From contig JARUHG010000001.1 in assembly GCA_031216755.1 (NCBI GenBank), positions 248,001-312,000 on the forward strand: a DNA stretch of 64,000 nt, read 5' to 3'. Position 1 is the first letter of the stretch. The number at the start of each line of letters is the position of its first letter. The notes beneath the pieces are model-generated. The model was not told the DNA's origin. It did no database searches and saw nothing but the letters and a program-made list of their open reading frames with translations. Source of the stretch: Lysobacter arvi. GTDB lineage: Bacteria; Pseudomonadota; Gammaproteobacteria; Xanthomonadales; Xanthomonadaceae. Shown piece after piece: positions 33,075-42,268 of the stretch. A program made the translations under genes and the position numbers.

Positions 33075-34700
33075 ATGACGATTCCCGCGACCGCAGCCCC
33101 GGCCGAAAGCAGCAACAAGCTTCCGCGCCAGATTCCCTACATCATCGGCAACGAAGGCTGCGAGCGTTTCAGCTTTTACGGGATGCGCAACATCCTGGTG
33201 CAGTTCCTGGCCTCCAGCGCGCTGCTGGCCTACCTCCCCGAAGGCGAGCGCGCGGGCATGGCGAAGGAGGTCTTCCATACCTTCGTCATCGGCGTGTATT
33301 TCTTCCCGCTGCTGGGCGGCTGGTTGGCCGACCGTTTCTTCGGCAAGTACCGCACGGTGCTGTGGTTCTCGCTGATCTACTGCGCCGGCCACGCGTGCCT
33401 GGCGCTGTTCGAGAACCACCGGCAGGGCTTCTACACCGGCCTGTTCCTGATCGCGCTGGGCTCGGGCGGCATCAAGCCGCTGGTGGTGTCCTTCGTCGGC
33501 GACCAGTTCGACCAGACCAACAAGCACCTCGCGCGCAAGGTGTTCGACGGCTTCTACTGGATCATCAACTTCGGCAGCTTCTTCGCCTCGCTGCTGATGC
33601 CGATCTTCCTGCGCGAATACGGGCCGGCGGTGGCGTTCGGCATTCCCGGCGCGCTGATGTTCATCGCGACCTTCATCTTCTGGCTGGGCCGCAAGCAGTA
33701 CGTCAACGTGCCGCCGGCCGCGTCCGATCCGGACTCCTTCCTGCGCGTGGCACGAAGCGCGCTGCTGGCGCCGGGGCAGGGGCGGGGCGGCTTCCTCGTC
33801 GCGATGGCCGGCTTCGCGCTGGCCGTCGGCCTGCTGCTGGGCTGGGCGCTGCACGCGACCGTCGGGCTGTCGTGGTGGCCCGAATCGTTCGGCTTCGTGA
33901 TCTCCGCATGCCTGGCGCTGGGGGCGATCATCGCCTTCGGCGGCATCGGCACGTCGATGCAGCTCGACCGCGCCCGCGGCGCGCATCCGGATGCCGCGGT
34001 CGATGGCGTGCGCGCCGTGCTGCGCATCCTCATCGTGTTCGCGCTGACCACGCCGTTCTGGTCGCTGTTCGACCAGAAGGCCTCGACCTGGGTGCTGCAG
34101 GGCAACCAGATGGCGATGCCGCACGACGCGTGGTGGTGGCCGAGCTGGCTGGTGCGCGACGCCGCGCAGATGCAGGCGCTGAACCCCGCGCTGGTGATGC
34201 TGCTGATCCCGTTCAACAACCTCGTGCTGTACCCGGCGCTCAAGCGCATGGGCTTCGAGCCCACCGCGCTGCGCCGCATGGGCGCGGGCATCGCGTTCTC
34301 GGGCGTGGCCTGGGTGATCGCCGGCGCGCTGCAGCTGTACATCGACGGTGGCGATCCGGTCTCGCTGGCGTGGCAGATCCTGCCGTACGCGCTGCTGACC
34401 TTCGGCGAGGTGCTGGTCTCGGCCACCGCGCTGGAGTTCGCCTACAGCCAGGCGCCGCAGGCGATGAAGGGCGTGATCATGGCCTTCTGGTACCTCGCCA
34501 GCACGTTCGGCAGCCTGTGGGTGCTGCTGACCAACGCGGGCGTGCGCAACGACTACGTGACCTCGCACATCGGCGCGACCGGCCTGAGCGAGAACGCGTT
34601 CCTGATGTTCTTCTTCGCCGGCTTCGCCTTCGTCGCGGCGGCGGCGTTCGCGCTGTACGCGCGGCGCTACCCGATGCAGGACAACTACCGTCACGCCTGA
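33075..34700 (+). CDS. POT-family proton-dependent di/tripeptide transporter
   Basis: A 541-residue MFS/POT protein. The ATG at 33075 gives MTIPATAAPAESSNKLPRQI; the long upstream frame runs through repeats and is not coding. The helix-1 motif EGCERFSFYGMRNILVQF is the ExxERFxYY signature for proton coupling and peptide binding. PTR-type GSGGIKPLVVSFVGDQFD follows, then a second-half FALTTPFWSLFDQKASTW block (the conserved FW..F.Q). About 14 membrane segments are visible. It imports short peptides in symport with H+, fitting a proteolytic lifestyle next to secreted and intramembrane proteases. Confidence 0.93.
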   Translation: MTIPATAAPAESSNKLPRQIPYIIGNEGCERFSFYGMRNILVQFLASSALLAYLPEGERAGMAKEVFHTFVIGVYFFPLLGGWLADRFFGKYRTVLWFSLIYCAGHACLALFENHRQGFYTGLFLIALGSGGIKPLVVSFVGDQFDQTNKHLARKVFDGFYWIINFGSFFASLLMPIFLREYGPAVAFGIPGALMFIATFIFWLGRKQYVNVPPAASDPDSFLRVARSALLAPGQGRGGFLVAMAGFALAVGLLLGWALHATVGLSWWPESFGFVISACLALGAIIAFGGIGTSMQLDRARGAHPDAAVDGVRAVLRILIVFALTTPFWSLFDQKASTWVLQGNQMAMPHDAWWWPSWLVRDAAQMQALNPALVMLLIPFNNLVLYPALKRMGFEPTALRRMGAGIAFSGVAWVIAGALQLYIDGGDPVSLAWQILPYALLTFGEVLVSATALEFAYSQAPQAMKGVIMAFWYLASTFGSLWVLLTNAGVRNDYVTSHIGATGLSENAFLMFFFAGFAFVAAAAFALYARRYPMQDNYRHA

Positions 34701-34748
34701 TCCTCCATGATCGCCGATCGAAACCGGACGAAAACGGAAACCCACTGA

Positions 34749-35357
34749 ATGCTGACCTTTGCCCTGATCGCCGTGACCGTGCTGGTGTCCTGGCTCGCCT
34801 TCGAGCGGCCGGCGCTGCTGGACCGCCTGATCCTGTGGCCGCCGGCGATCGACCGGAAGAAGCAGTACGACCGCCTGCTCACGCACGGTTTCGTCCATGC
34901 CGACTGGTCGCACCTGCTGTTCAACATGATCACGCTGTACTTCTTCGGCCGGCAGATCGAAGAAGTGATGGGCAAGCTCATCGGGCCGCTGGGCTTCGTG
35001 CTGTTCTATCTGTCGGCGATCGTCATCGCGATCCTGCCGACCTACCTGCGTCATCGGCACGATGCGCACTACCGCAGCCTGGGCGCCTCCGGCGCGGTGT
35101 CGGCGGTGCTGTTCGCCTTCATCCTGCTGTCGCCGTGGTCGCTGATCATCGTGTTCTTCCTGCCCATGCCGGCCATCCTGTACGCGGTGGCGTACGTGGC
35201 GTATTCGATCTGGATGGACAAGCGCGGCGGCGACAACATCAACCACAGCGCGCACCTGTCGGGCGCGCTGTACGGCGTGTTGTTCATGCTGCTGATGGAG
35301 CCGCGCATCGGCGCGTACTTCCTGCAGCGGCTGATGAGCCCCTCGTTCGGGGGCTGA
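34749..35357 (+). CDS. rhomboid-family intramembrane serine protease
   Basis: A 202-residue protein with six membrane segments. HGFVHADWSHLLFNMITLYFFG is the L1/helix-2 block with the conserved HxxxN. YRSLGASGAVSAVLFAFIL has the catalytic Ser of GxSG (about residue 114), and NINHSAHLSGALYGVLF has the catalytic His in the last helix. It cleaves membrane-embedded substrates. It starts 49 bp after the POT gene and is probably co-transcribed. The length is that of the short bacterial rhomboids without an extra domain. Confidence 0.92.
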   Translation: MLTFALIAVTVLVSWLAFERPALLDRLILWPPAIDRKKQYDRLLTHGFVHADWSHLLFNMITLYFFGRQIEEVMGKLIGPLGFVLFYLSAIVIAILPTYLRHRHDAHYRSLGASGAVSAVLFAFILLSPWSLIIVFFLPMPAILYAVAYVAYSIWMDKRGGDNINHSAHLSGALYGVLFMLLMEPRIGAYFLQRLMSPSFGG

Positions 35358-35406
35358 TGCGGCAGGCGTTGCGGCGGGGCATCGCGCCCCGCGCGGCCGG
35401 ATGCGG

Positions 35407-35589
35407 TTACGCCGCGACGCGCGCGGTGTCGGCTTCGGCGTCGCCGTAGGTCTGGAGCAGGCGCGAATAGACTTCGGCGTCGATCTGCGCGGTTTCCACG
35501 GTGTGGCGATCGCTGCGCGCCAGTTCGTACAGGCGGGCCATCAGCGCGTCGTCGCTCACGTGGTCCAGCGTCAGGTGATGCAGGGTCAT
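35407..35589 (-). CDS. 60-residue protein of unknown function
   Basis: The ATG at 35589 is preceded by a perfect AGGAGG six bases upstream, which strongly supports a small gene; the longer frame to 35757 lacks such a site. The product, MTLHHLTLDHVSDDALMARL onward, is acidic and helical, with no membrane segment or known motif. It lies between rhomboid and the histone-like gene on the opposite strand. Confidence 0.7.
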   Translation of the reverse strand: MTLHHLTLDHVSDDALMARLYELARSDRHTVETAQIDAEVYSRLLQTYGDAEADTARVAA

Positions 35590-35816
35590 GGTGTCCTCCT
35601 GGGCGTCGAGCGCTTCCCCAAAGCGCATTTCCGGTACTGGATCACGCAGATTCCGTGCCACACGTCGGCATGCGGATCCGCGCGGTGCAATGTGACGCAC
35701 CCGGTCAGATCCGGCCGCCGCGCGTTCGCGCGCCTGACGCAGCGGGTCGGCGCTCACCCGGCATGAATGCAGCGCGTGTTATGCCGGACTCCCCCGATGA
35801 CGCCAGGAGTGCAGGC

Positions 35817-36524
35817 ATGGCGATGAGGAAGGCCGGCAAGAAGTCCGCGGCCCGCAAGACGGCCGCGAAGTCCGCGAAGAAGTCCGCGCGCAAGACCGCC
35901 GCGAAGAAGACGACCGCCCGCAAGGCCCCGGCGAAGAAGGCCGCCGGGACGACCGCAGGCAAGAGCGCCACCCGCAAGGCGGCCGCCACGAAGTCCGCGT
36001 CGAAGGCCGCGACGAAGAAGGCGGCCGCGACCAGGAAGACGGCGAAGAAGGCCGCAGCGAAGAAGACCCCCGCGACGAAGACCGCATCGACGAAGACCGC
36101 CGCCCGCAAGGTCGCGAAGAAGAAGACCGCCGCCCGCAAGGCCACCGCCCGGCAGGCAGCCGAGTCCCGGATGTCCGCGGCTCCGGCGTCCGGATCGACG
36201 ACGCGGGCGCGCAAGTCGGCGGCAGGGACGAGCGCCCGCAAGGCGCCGCGCCGTCGCGGCGAAGAGAAGCCCCGGATCACGCCCGAGCAGGCGCTGGCGA
36301 ACACGCGCGAACTGCTCGCCGCCAAGCAGGAGCGCGAGCACCAGCCGCCGCCGTGGCAGCAACTGGAGGCGAACCACGGCCAGGGCGGCGCGCCGGGCAT
36401 GATGTCCGACAGCGCGGCGGAAAAGGCGAAGGAGTTGCACAACGCCGAGATCCGCCTGGAGGGCAACCAGGGGCATATCAGCAGCCAGGATCGCCGCAAC
36501 CAGGGCAAGCGCGATGCGCGTTGA
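35817..36524 (+). CDS. Lys/Ala-rich histone H1-like protein with a conserved-looking C-terminal domain
   Basis: A 235-residue protein. Residues about 3-115 are almost entirely Lys, Ala, Arg and Thr in repeats such as AAKKTTARK and RKTAAKK, like bacterial H1-type proteins (HctB, AlgP) and the tails of Ku proteins. A Ser/Ala linker is followed by a non-repetitive, mixed-charge segment (about 150-235) with ITPEQALANTRELLAAKQE and HGQGGAPGMMSDSAAEKAKE. The ATG at 35817 has AGGAG; in-frame ATGs at 35763 and 35781 would add 12-18 residues. It probably binds or compacts DNA; a link to NHEJ or general stress is speculative. Confidence 0.8.
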   Translation: MAMRKAGKKSAARKTAAKSAKKSARKTAAKKTTARKAPAKKAAGTTAGKSATRKAAATKSASKAATKKAAATRKTAKKAAAKKTPATKTASTKTAARKVAKKKTAARKATARQAAESRMSAAPASGSTTRARKSAAGTSARKAPRRRGEEKPRITPEQALANTRELLAAKQEREHQPPPWQQLEANHGQGGAPGMMSDSAAEKAKELHNAEIRLEGNQGHISSQDRRNQGKRDAR

Positions 36525-36563
36525 ACGCGGCATCATCGCCGTTCCCTCCCGACGGGCACGTAC

Positions 36564-36842
36564 ATGACCACGCACGAAATCGAGCACGATCCCGCCTCCG
36601 GCGTCTTCACCACCACCGTCGACGGCCAGGTCGCGCTGCTCGAATACCGCCGCGAAGGCGATCAGCTGGTCATCGTCCACACCGGCGTGCCCGACGCGAT
36701 CGCCGGGCGCGGCATCGCCGGGGAACTGGTGCGTTCGGCGTTCGAGTACGCCAAGGCGCAGGGTTGGCGCGTCCGTCCGAAGTGCGCCTACGCGGCGGGA
36801 TGGGCGGAGCGGCACCCGGAGTACAACCAGCTGCTCGCGTAG
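36564..36842 (+). CDS. small GNAT-like acetyltransferase (YidJ/Acetyltransf_CG type)
   Basis: A 92-residue single-domain protein: VALLEYRREGDQLVIVHTGV, then AIAGRGIAGELVRSAFEYA (acetyl-CoA-binding loop RGIAGELV) and VRPKCAYAAGWAERHPEY (the C-terminal block with Cys and HPEY). This matches the minimal GNATs found in all kingdoms, whose substrates are mostly unknown. It starts 39 bp after the histone-like gene and may be co-transcribed with it. Confidence 0.88.
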   Translation: MTTHEIEHDPASGVFTTTVDGQVALLEYRREGDQLVIVHTGVPDAIAGRGIAGELVRSAFEYAKAQGWRVRPKCAYAAGWAERHPEYNQLLA

Positions 36843-37052
36843 CGGGCGGTTCACGGCCAGTGGCCGGAAGCGGCGGTTCCGAGGCGGCAGGCGCCGAGTT
36901 TCGACAGCCCGCCCGGAAACGCCGTTCTTCCGGCCCCTTCCGCGGCCTTTCCCGCGCCTTCAGGCCGACCGGCCGGGATGCGTGGAAGTCCAAGGTGTGA
37001 CAGCATTCGCGCCCCGTCCCCCGACTCCGGCGCCGCCCAGGCGCTTCCGCGC

Positions 37053-37766
37053 ATGCGCCTGAACAAGCACATCAGCGACACCGGCTTCTGCTCCCGGCGC
37101 GAGGCCGACGGCCTCATCGCCGAAGGCCGCGTCACGGTCAACGGGCTACGCGCCCGCGTCGGTGCGGAAGTGGGCGAGGGCGACGAAGTGCTCGTCGACG
37201 GCCAGCCGCTCAAGGTCCGCACCGTCGCCAGGAACAAGCGCCAGCACGTGTACATCGCGCTGAACAAGCCGGTGGGCGTCACCTGCACGACCGAGTCGAC
37301 GGTGAAGGGCAACATCGTCGACTTCGTCGGCCACGAGCGGCGCATCTTCCCGATCGGCCGCCTCGACAAGGATTCCGAAGGGCTGATCCTGCTCACCAGC
37401 AATGGCGACATCGTCAACGAGATCCTTCGCGCCGAGAACAAGCTGGAGAAGGAATACCTGGTGGCGGTGAACCACCCGGTCACCGACGAGTTCCTGCGCG
37501 GCATGGCGCGCGGCGTGCCGGTGCACGGCGAGACCACGCTGCCGTGCCGGACCGGCCGGCTGAACAAGTTCGGCTTCCGCATCGTGCTGGTGCAGGGCCT
37601 GAACCGGCAGATCCGCCTGATGGCGGCGCACTTCGGTTTCCGCGTGAAGCAGCTCATGCGCGTGCGCATTGGCAACGTCAAGCTCGGGCACCTGAAACCC
37701 GGCCAGTGGCGCAACCTCACCGAAGCCGAACTGCGCGGCCTGCTGCCCAAGCGCGAGAGCTGGTGA
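37053..37766 (+). CDS. rluF: 23S rRNA pseudouridine synthase, RluF type
   Basis: A 237-residue RsuA/RluB/E/F family enzyme. An S4 RNA-binding domain is at 1-60 (MRLNKHISDTGFCSRREADG). The catalytic domain has NKPVGVTCTTE, then IGRLDKDSEGLILLTSNGD with the catalytic Asp, and GLNRQIRLMAAHFGFRVKQL, typical of RluF (E. coli RluF modifies U2604). An upstream frame exists to 36978, but the ATG at 37053 is the family start. It is shorter than E. coli RluF (290 residues) because the C-terminal tail is missing. Confidence 0.9.
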   Translation: MRLNKHISDTGFCSRREADGLIAEGRVTVNGLRARVGAEVGEGDEVLVDGQPLKVRTVARNKRQHVYIALNKPVGVTCTTESTVKGNIVDFVGHERRIFPIGRLDKDSEGLILLTSNGDIVNEILRAENKLEKEYLVAVNHPVTDEFLRGMARGVPVHGETTLPCRTGRLNKFGFRIVLVQGLNRQIRLMAAHFGFRVKQLMRVRIGNVKLGHLKPGQWRNLTEAELRGLLPKRESW

Positions 37767-37845
37767 TCGTCCGCGCGGAGCCGGATGCGTCCATCCGGGC
37801 ATCACGCCGCGGCCGCTAACCTGCGGCGATGACAAGGGATTGCCC

Positions 37846-38730
37846 ATGAAGCGATTGCTCCTGCTGTGCGCACTGGCCGCGGCGCTGTCCGCGTGCAAAC
37901 GAGAACCCGAACCCGCCGCTCCCGTGGTCACGCCCGGCGCGCCGGCGCCCGCCGTTGGCGACGCGACCACCGTCGCGCCCGCCGACGTGAAACTGGAAGA
38001 CGTGTCCGAATCCACGTCGGACTACATCATCGGCATCAGCTACCAAGTGCCCGCCGAGCAGTACCCGGGACTGGCCGCGGAACTGAAGAAGTACGCCGAC
38101 GCCGCGCGCAACGACCTGATCGAGGCGGCGAAGGCGCGCAACCAGCCCGGCGGCGCGACGAGCGCCCCGTACGACCTGTCGCTCAGCTTCACCGAGCTGA
38201 TGCACACGCCGGACGTCGTCGCCGTCGCCGCCGACGGCAGCAGTTACACCGGCGGGGCGCATGGCGCGCCGCTAATCGCGCGTTTCGTCTGGCTGCCGAA
38301 GCAGAACCGGATGCTCACCGCGCAGCAGCTGATTCCGGCGCCGAGCGGCTGGACGGCCATTTCCGACTACGTGCGCGAACAACTGCACGCCGCGCTGTCG
38401 CAGCGCGTGGACGCCGACGATCTGCCGCCGGAGGAACGCGCCGAAGTGGTGAAGAACGCTTCGAAGATGATCGACGACGGCACCCAGCCGGACCCCTCGG
38501 ACTTCGCGTTGTTCGAGCCGATCGCCGCGCCCGATGGCCGCCTGGCCGGGCTGCGTTTCGTGTTCGCGCCGTATCAGGTCGGGCCGTATTCGGACGGCAC
38601 CCAGACGGTGGAGGTGCCGGTCGACGTCCTCCTGCCGCACCTCGCGCCGGAGTACCGCCCGCTGTTCGCGGCGGCGCCGGCCGCACCGGCCGACGCCCCC
38701 GTCGCGAGCCCTCCGGCCCCGACGCGCTAG
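37846..38730 (+). CDS. DUF3298/RsiV-like lipoprotein
   Basis: A 294-residue predicted lipoprotein with signal MKRLLLLCALAAALSACK (lipobox LSAC). AAGGGA lies before the ATG at 37846. After a Pro/Ala linker, the domain at about 55-280 resembles the PdaC/RsiV-like DUF4163-DUF3298 fold: YIIGISYQVPAEQYPGLAAE, GGAHGAPLIARFVWLPKQ and a C-terminal YQVGPYSDGTQTVEVPVDVL strand. Such domains bind lysozyme in RsiV or act next to peptidoglycan enzymes; here there is no anti-sigma context. It stands alone before cfa. Confidence 0.8.
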   Translation: MKRLLLLCALAAALSACKREPEPAAPVVTPGAPAPAVGDATTVAPADVKLEDVSESTSDYIIGISYQVPAEQYPGLAAELKKYADAARNDLIEAAKARNQPGGATSAPYDLSLSFTELMHTPDVVAVAADGSSYTGGAHGAPLIARFVWLPKQNRMLTAQQLIPAPSGWTAISDYVREQLHAALSQRVDADDLPPEERAEVVKNASKMIDDGTQPDPSDFALFEPIAAPDGRLAGLRFVFAPYQVGPYSDGTQTVEVPVDVLLPHLAPEYRPLFAAAPAAPADAPVASPPAPTR

Positions 38731-38805
38731 GATCGCGGCATCCCGGCCGCACCGGCCGGGCTTCCGGACACCGGGCCAGCCGGTGTCGACCTCGCCGGAG
38801 ACGCC

Positions 38806-39948
38806 ATGTCCGCATTGCGCAGTCGGGTCGAGCAGTTGCTGTCGTTGGCCGACGTCCGCCTGGACGGCGACCGCCCCTGGGATCTCCACGTGGACGACGA
38901 GCGCTTCCACGCGCGCGTGCTGTCGCAGGGCTCGCTCGGATTGGGGGAGTCGTACATGGACGGCTGGTGGCGGGTGCCGTCGCTGGACGGAATGCTCTAC
39001 CGCATGCTCGCGGCGGACCTGGACCAGAGGGTGCGCGGCATCGGCGTGGCCATCGACGCGCTGCGCGCGCGCCTGACCAACCTGCAGAGCCGCCGGCGCA
39101 GCTTCCAGGTGGGCGAGCGCCACTACGACCTGGGCAACGACCTCTATCGCGCGATGCTCGGCAAGCGGCTGGTCTACAGCTGCGGTTACTGGCGCGATCG
39201 CGAAGGCCGGCCGCTCGACGACCTCGACGACGCGCAGGAGGCCAAGCTCGACCTGGTCTGCCGCAAGCTTGGTCTGCAGCCGGGGATGAAGGTGCTCGAC
39301 ATCGGCTGCGGCTGGGGCGAGGCGCTGAAGTTCGCGGCCGAACGCTACGGCGTCAGCGGCGTGGGCGTCACGGTCTCCCGCGAGCAGGCGCAGTTCGCGC
39401 GCGAGTTGTGCGCGGGCCTGCCGATCGAGATCCGCCTGCAGGACTACCGTTCGCTCGGAACAGGCGCTGGCGACGAGCGCTTCGACCGCGCGTTCTCGCT
39501 CGGGATGTTCGAGCACGTCGGCGTGAAGAACTACCGCACGTACTTCGAAGTCGCGCAGCGTTGCCTCGGCGACGACGGCCTGTTCCTGCTGCACACCATC
39601 GGCACGAACCGCTCGGTGCGCCACACCGATCCGTGGATCGGCAAGTACATCTTCCCGAACTCGATGTTGCCGTCGGCCGCGCAGATCGCGAACGCGAGCG
39701 AAGGGCTGTTCGTGCTGGAGGACTGGCACAACTTCGGGGCCGATTACGATCGCACGCTGCAGGCGTGGCGGGCGAACGTCGAACGCGCGTGGCCGCAGCT
39801 GGACGCGCGCTACGACGAGCGCTTCCGCCGCATGTGGCGCTTCTATCTGTCGGCGTCGATGGCGACCTTCCGCAGCCGGCACTCGCAGCTGTGGCAACTG
39901 GTGCTGTCGCCCAGGGGCGTACCGGGCGGATACGTCGCGCCGCGATGA
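38806..39948 (+). CDS. cfa: cyclopropane-fatty-acyl-phospholipid synthase
   Basis: A 380-residue SAM-dependent enzyme that methylenates unsaturated membrane acyl chains. The N-terminal lipid-binding domain has GLGESYMDGWWRVPSLDGML. Next is FQVGERHYDLGNDLYRAMLG. The SAM site is VLDIGCGWGEALKFAA, and later FDRAFSLGMFEHVGVKNYRT, the Cfa hallmark, and HTIGTNRS. The ATG at 38806 follows a TAGGAT -10-like hexamer 76 bp upstream (38730-38735). In other bacteria cfa is induced at stationary phase and by acid. It is very close in length to E. coli Cfa. Confidence 0.95.
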   Translation: MSALRSRVEQLLSLADVRLDGDRPWDLHVDDERFHARVLSQGSLGLGESYMDGWWRVPSLDGMLYRMLAADLDQRVRGIGVAIDALRARLTNLQSRRRSFQVGERHYDLGNDLYRAMLGKRLVYSCGYWRDREGRPLDDLDDAQEAKLDLVCRKLGLQPGMKVLDIGCGWGEALKFAAERYGVSGVGVTVSREQAQFARELCAGLPIEIRLQDYRSLGTGAGDERFDRAFSLGMFEHVGVKNYRTYFEVAQRCLGDDGLFLLHTIGTNRSVRHTDPWIGKYIFPNSMLPSAAQIANASEGLFVLEDWHNFGADYDRTLQAWRANVERAWPQLDARYDERFRRMWRFYLSASMATFRSRHSQLWQLVLSPRGVPGGYVAPR

Positions 39949-40040
39949 TCGCCGCATGCGTCGTGCGCGAAGGCACATCCCTCATCCGATCCGTGGGCAC
40001 GGGAGCCTCACGTCAGCCGACGAAAGTAGATCCCTCGCCA

Positions 40041-40062
40041 TCCCGCCTTCGCGGGAATGACG
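40041..40062 (+). repeat. single GGGATTCCCGCC-family palindrome
   Basis: TCCCGCCTTCGCGGGAATGA then CG matches the right end of the 44.0-kb copy. It lies between cfa and the convergent DUF2461 gene and may terminate both. Confidence 0.75.
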
Positions 40063-40089
40063 GCGGAAGCGTCGGCTTTTACTGGCGCC

Positions 40090-40776
40090 TCAGAACTCCA
40101 GGTCCAGCGCCGCGCACAGGTAATCGACGAACTTCGCCATGCCGTTGAGATCGGCGTCCAGCGTCTTCAGCAGGCGCGGGCTCATCATCGTCGCGTCGTC
40201 GATCACGCGGTACGCCACGAAGTTCTTGCGCTTGAGATCCTCGGCGAACTCGAAGTCGTCCGGGAAGCCGCGCGGCATGCGCGTGAGCATCTCGTCCTCG
40301 TCCAGGTCGAACCGGCGACGGAACTTCGCGTCGTGCGCGGCGGCCTTCCAGCTGCCCGGGTTGTCGAGGATGAAATGGCGGACGCGACGCAGCGTGTCAG
40401 GCTGCGGATGCCACAGGCCCGCACCCACGAAACAGTTGCCGGGCTGGATCTGCACGTAGAACGACGGCGCCTCGACCTGGCGCCCGCGTTCGTGGAAGAG
40501 CCGCGCGCCCTGCCAGGTCTTGTAGGGCGTCTTGTCGTTGGCGAAGCGCGTATCGCGCTGGATGCGGAACAGCGAGCCGCCGATGCCCTTCGGCTCGGCG
40601 CGATAGTGCCCGCTCACGCCGGCGAGCACGGGCTGCAGGTCGGTCAGCAGGCGCTGGAACGGCTCGCGCACATGCGCGTCATAGTTCGCCTTGTGCGCCT
40701 GGAACCAGGTGCGATCGTTGTTGCGCGCGATGCCGCGCAGGAACTTGAAGCTTGCTTCGCTGAAATACGTGGCCAT
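40090..40776 (-). CDS. DUF2461 family protein (TIGR02453)
   Basis: A 228-residue protein of the DUF2461 family. The opening FSEASFKFLRGIARNNDRTW and the NKANYDAHVREPF-like helix are diagnostic. Then come RDTRFANDKTPYKTWQGARL and ISPNGSFVGAGLWHPQPD-type blocks (seen here as GNCFVGAGLWHPQPD). The function is unknown; no catalytic residues can be named. It lies 48 bp downstream of the exonuclease I gene on the same strand. Confidence 0.85.
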   Translation of the reverse strand: MATYFSEASFKFLRGIARNNDRTWFQAHKANYDAHVREPFQRLLTDLQPVLAGVSGHYRAEPKGIGGSLFRIQRDTRFANDKTPYKTWQGARLFHERGRQVEAPSFYVQIQPGNCFVGAGLWHPQPDTLRRVRHFILDNPGSWKAAAHDAKFRRRFDLDEDEMLTRMPRGFPDDFEFAEDLKRKNFVAYRVIDDATMMSPRLLKTLDADLNGMAKFVDYLCAALDLEF

Positions 40777-40824
40777 GATGCGTGGTTCCGGGTGTTGCGT
40801 GCGTGCGTGCGGGGCGGGGCGGGC

Positions 40825-42267
40825 CTATTCCAGGCTCGCGGCGATGTCCCGTCCCCATATCTCCAGTTGATCGAGCAATACCTGCTTGTGCGTGTCGTGG
40901 GCGTGCACGGCGCGCAGGAGGCCGATTTCCTCGGCGAAGCGCGCGAAGCTGTATTCCGATACGCCGGACTCGTCGTACAGCCGCCAGCGGCGGTAATCGT
41001 TCCAGCGCGCCCATTCCTGCGCGTCGAGCGTCTCGGGCCAGTTGCGGGCGCGGTAGCGGAAGAGCATTTCCGGCAGGCGCGCATCGCGGAAGGCGAACTC
41101 CGCCTGGCGCAACGATTCCGGCGGCGTCGTGCGCACCTGCGCGAACAGGCGCTTGTCGCCGTCGCCGATGAAGCCGTCGTACAGCGATGCGTCCACGTCG
41201 GACGGCACGCGCTCGCGTTCGACCGCGAACACCTGCCGCACCTTTTCCACCAGCGCCGGACCGGCATCGCGGATGCGCGCCGCGCGTTCTTCGGCGAGCA
41301 GCGGATCGATGCCGAGGCGATCGAAATCCGGGCCGCGCAGGTGGTCCCATGCGACGAGCGCGGGACAGCGGTTGGTGTGCACTTCCTTCAGCGCCACGCG
41401 CGATTCGCCTTCGGGAAGGTCGATCGCGCGCACGTAGAGCCGTTCGGCGATCGCCTCCGGGCCCAGGCGCAGCAGGGCGTCGGGGTCCTGCGCCAGATCG
41501 AACACGATCACGCGGCTGTCGATGCGCGGATGCCGCGCGACCGGCAGGACGGGCGCGGCGCAGAGCCGACTGGCGGGAAAGCGCTGCGACACGTGCAGCA
41601 CCGGCTTCATCGCGATGACGTCCAGCAGGCTCGAGGCGTACCGCTTGTCGCGCAGACGCAGCGCGTAATCCCACAGGCGTGGTTGCGCCTGCTTGAGCTT
41701 GCGCGCGAGCCCGATCAGCGCACGCACGTCCGACAGCGCTTCGTGCGCGTCGCCGATGCGGACCCCGTTGGCTTCGGCGAGGTGTTCCAGCTTGAACGAG
41801 GTCGCGCCGTCCTCGCGCGTCGGCCACACGAGCCCGTCCGGGCGGATCGCGTGCGCCAGGCGCAGTACGTCGAGCAGGTCCCAGCGCGAATTGCCGCCGC
41901 GCCATTCGCGTTCGTACGCGTCGAAGAAATTGCGGAACAGACCGTGGCGGATGAACTCGTCGTCGAACCGCAGCGAGTTGTAGCCGAGCGAGCAGGTCTC
42001 CGGTCGCGCCATCTCCTCGAAGATCAGCGCGAACGCGGCCGCCTCGCTCATGCCTTCGCGCAATGCGCGCTGGGGCGTGATGCCGGTGACCAGCGTCGCG
42101 CCGGGCGAAGGCAACAGGTCGTCGGCCGGTCGCACGAAGACGCTGATCGGCGTTTCGATCTGCTCGAGCTCGCAGTCGGTGCGGATCGCCGCGAACTGGG
42201 CGATGCGCGTCGTGCGCGGATCGGCGCCGAAGGTTTCCAGGTCGTAGAACAGGAAACTGCCGGGCAC
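40825..42267 (-). CDS. sbcB: exodeoxyribonuclease I
   Basis: A 480-residue DnaQ-fold 3'-5' ssDNA exonuclease, close to the E. coli length (475). The GTG start at 42267 gives VPGSFLFYDLETFGADPRTT with the metal-binding DxE. Exo II/III motifs follow (LGYNSLRFDDEFIRHGLFRN and AHEALSDVRALIGLARKL with HxxxxD), then the SH3-like and C-terminal domains (RYRARNWPETLDAQEWARW). It acts in mismatch repair and recombination. The start lies 1 bp after the kmo stop, so expression is probably coupled to the kynurenine operon, an unexpected partner. Confidence 0.93.
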   Translation of the reverse strand: MPGSFLFYDLETFGADPRTTRIAQFAAIRTDCELEQIETPISVFVRPADDLLPSPGATLVTGITPQRALREGMSEAAAFALIFEEMARPETCSLGYNSLRFDDEFIRHGLFRNFFDAYEREWRGGNSRWDLLDVLRLAHAIRPDGLVWPTREDGATSFKLEHLAEANGVRIGDAHEALSDVRALIGLARKLKQAQPRLWDYALRLRDKRYASSLLDVIAMKPVLHVSQRFPASRLCAAPVLPVARHPRIDSRVIVFDLAQDPDALLRLGPEAIAERLYVRAIDLPEGESRVALKEVHTNRCPALVAWDHLRGPDFDRLGIDPLLAEERAARIRDAGPALVEKVRQVFAVERERVPSDVDASLYDGFIGDGDKRLFAQVRTTPPESLRQAEFAFRDARLPEMLFRYRARNWPETLDAQEWARWNDYRRWRLYDESGVSEYSFARFAEEIGLLRAVHAHDTHKQVLLDQLEIWGRDIAASLE

Positions 42268-42268
42268 G

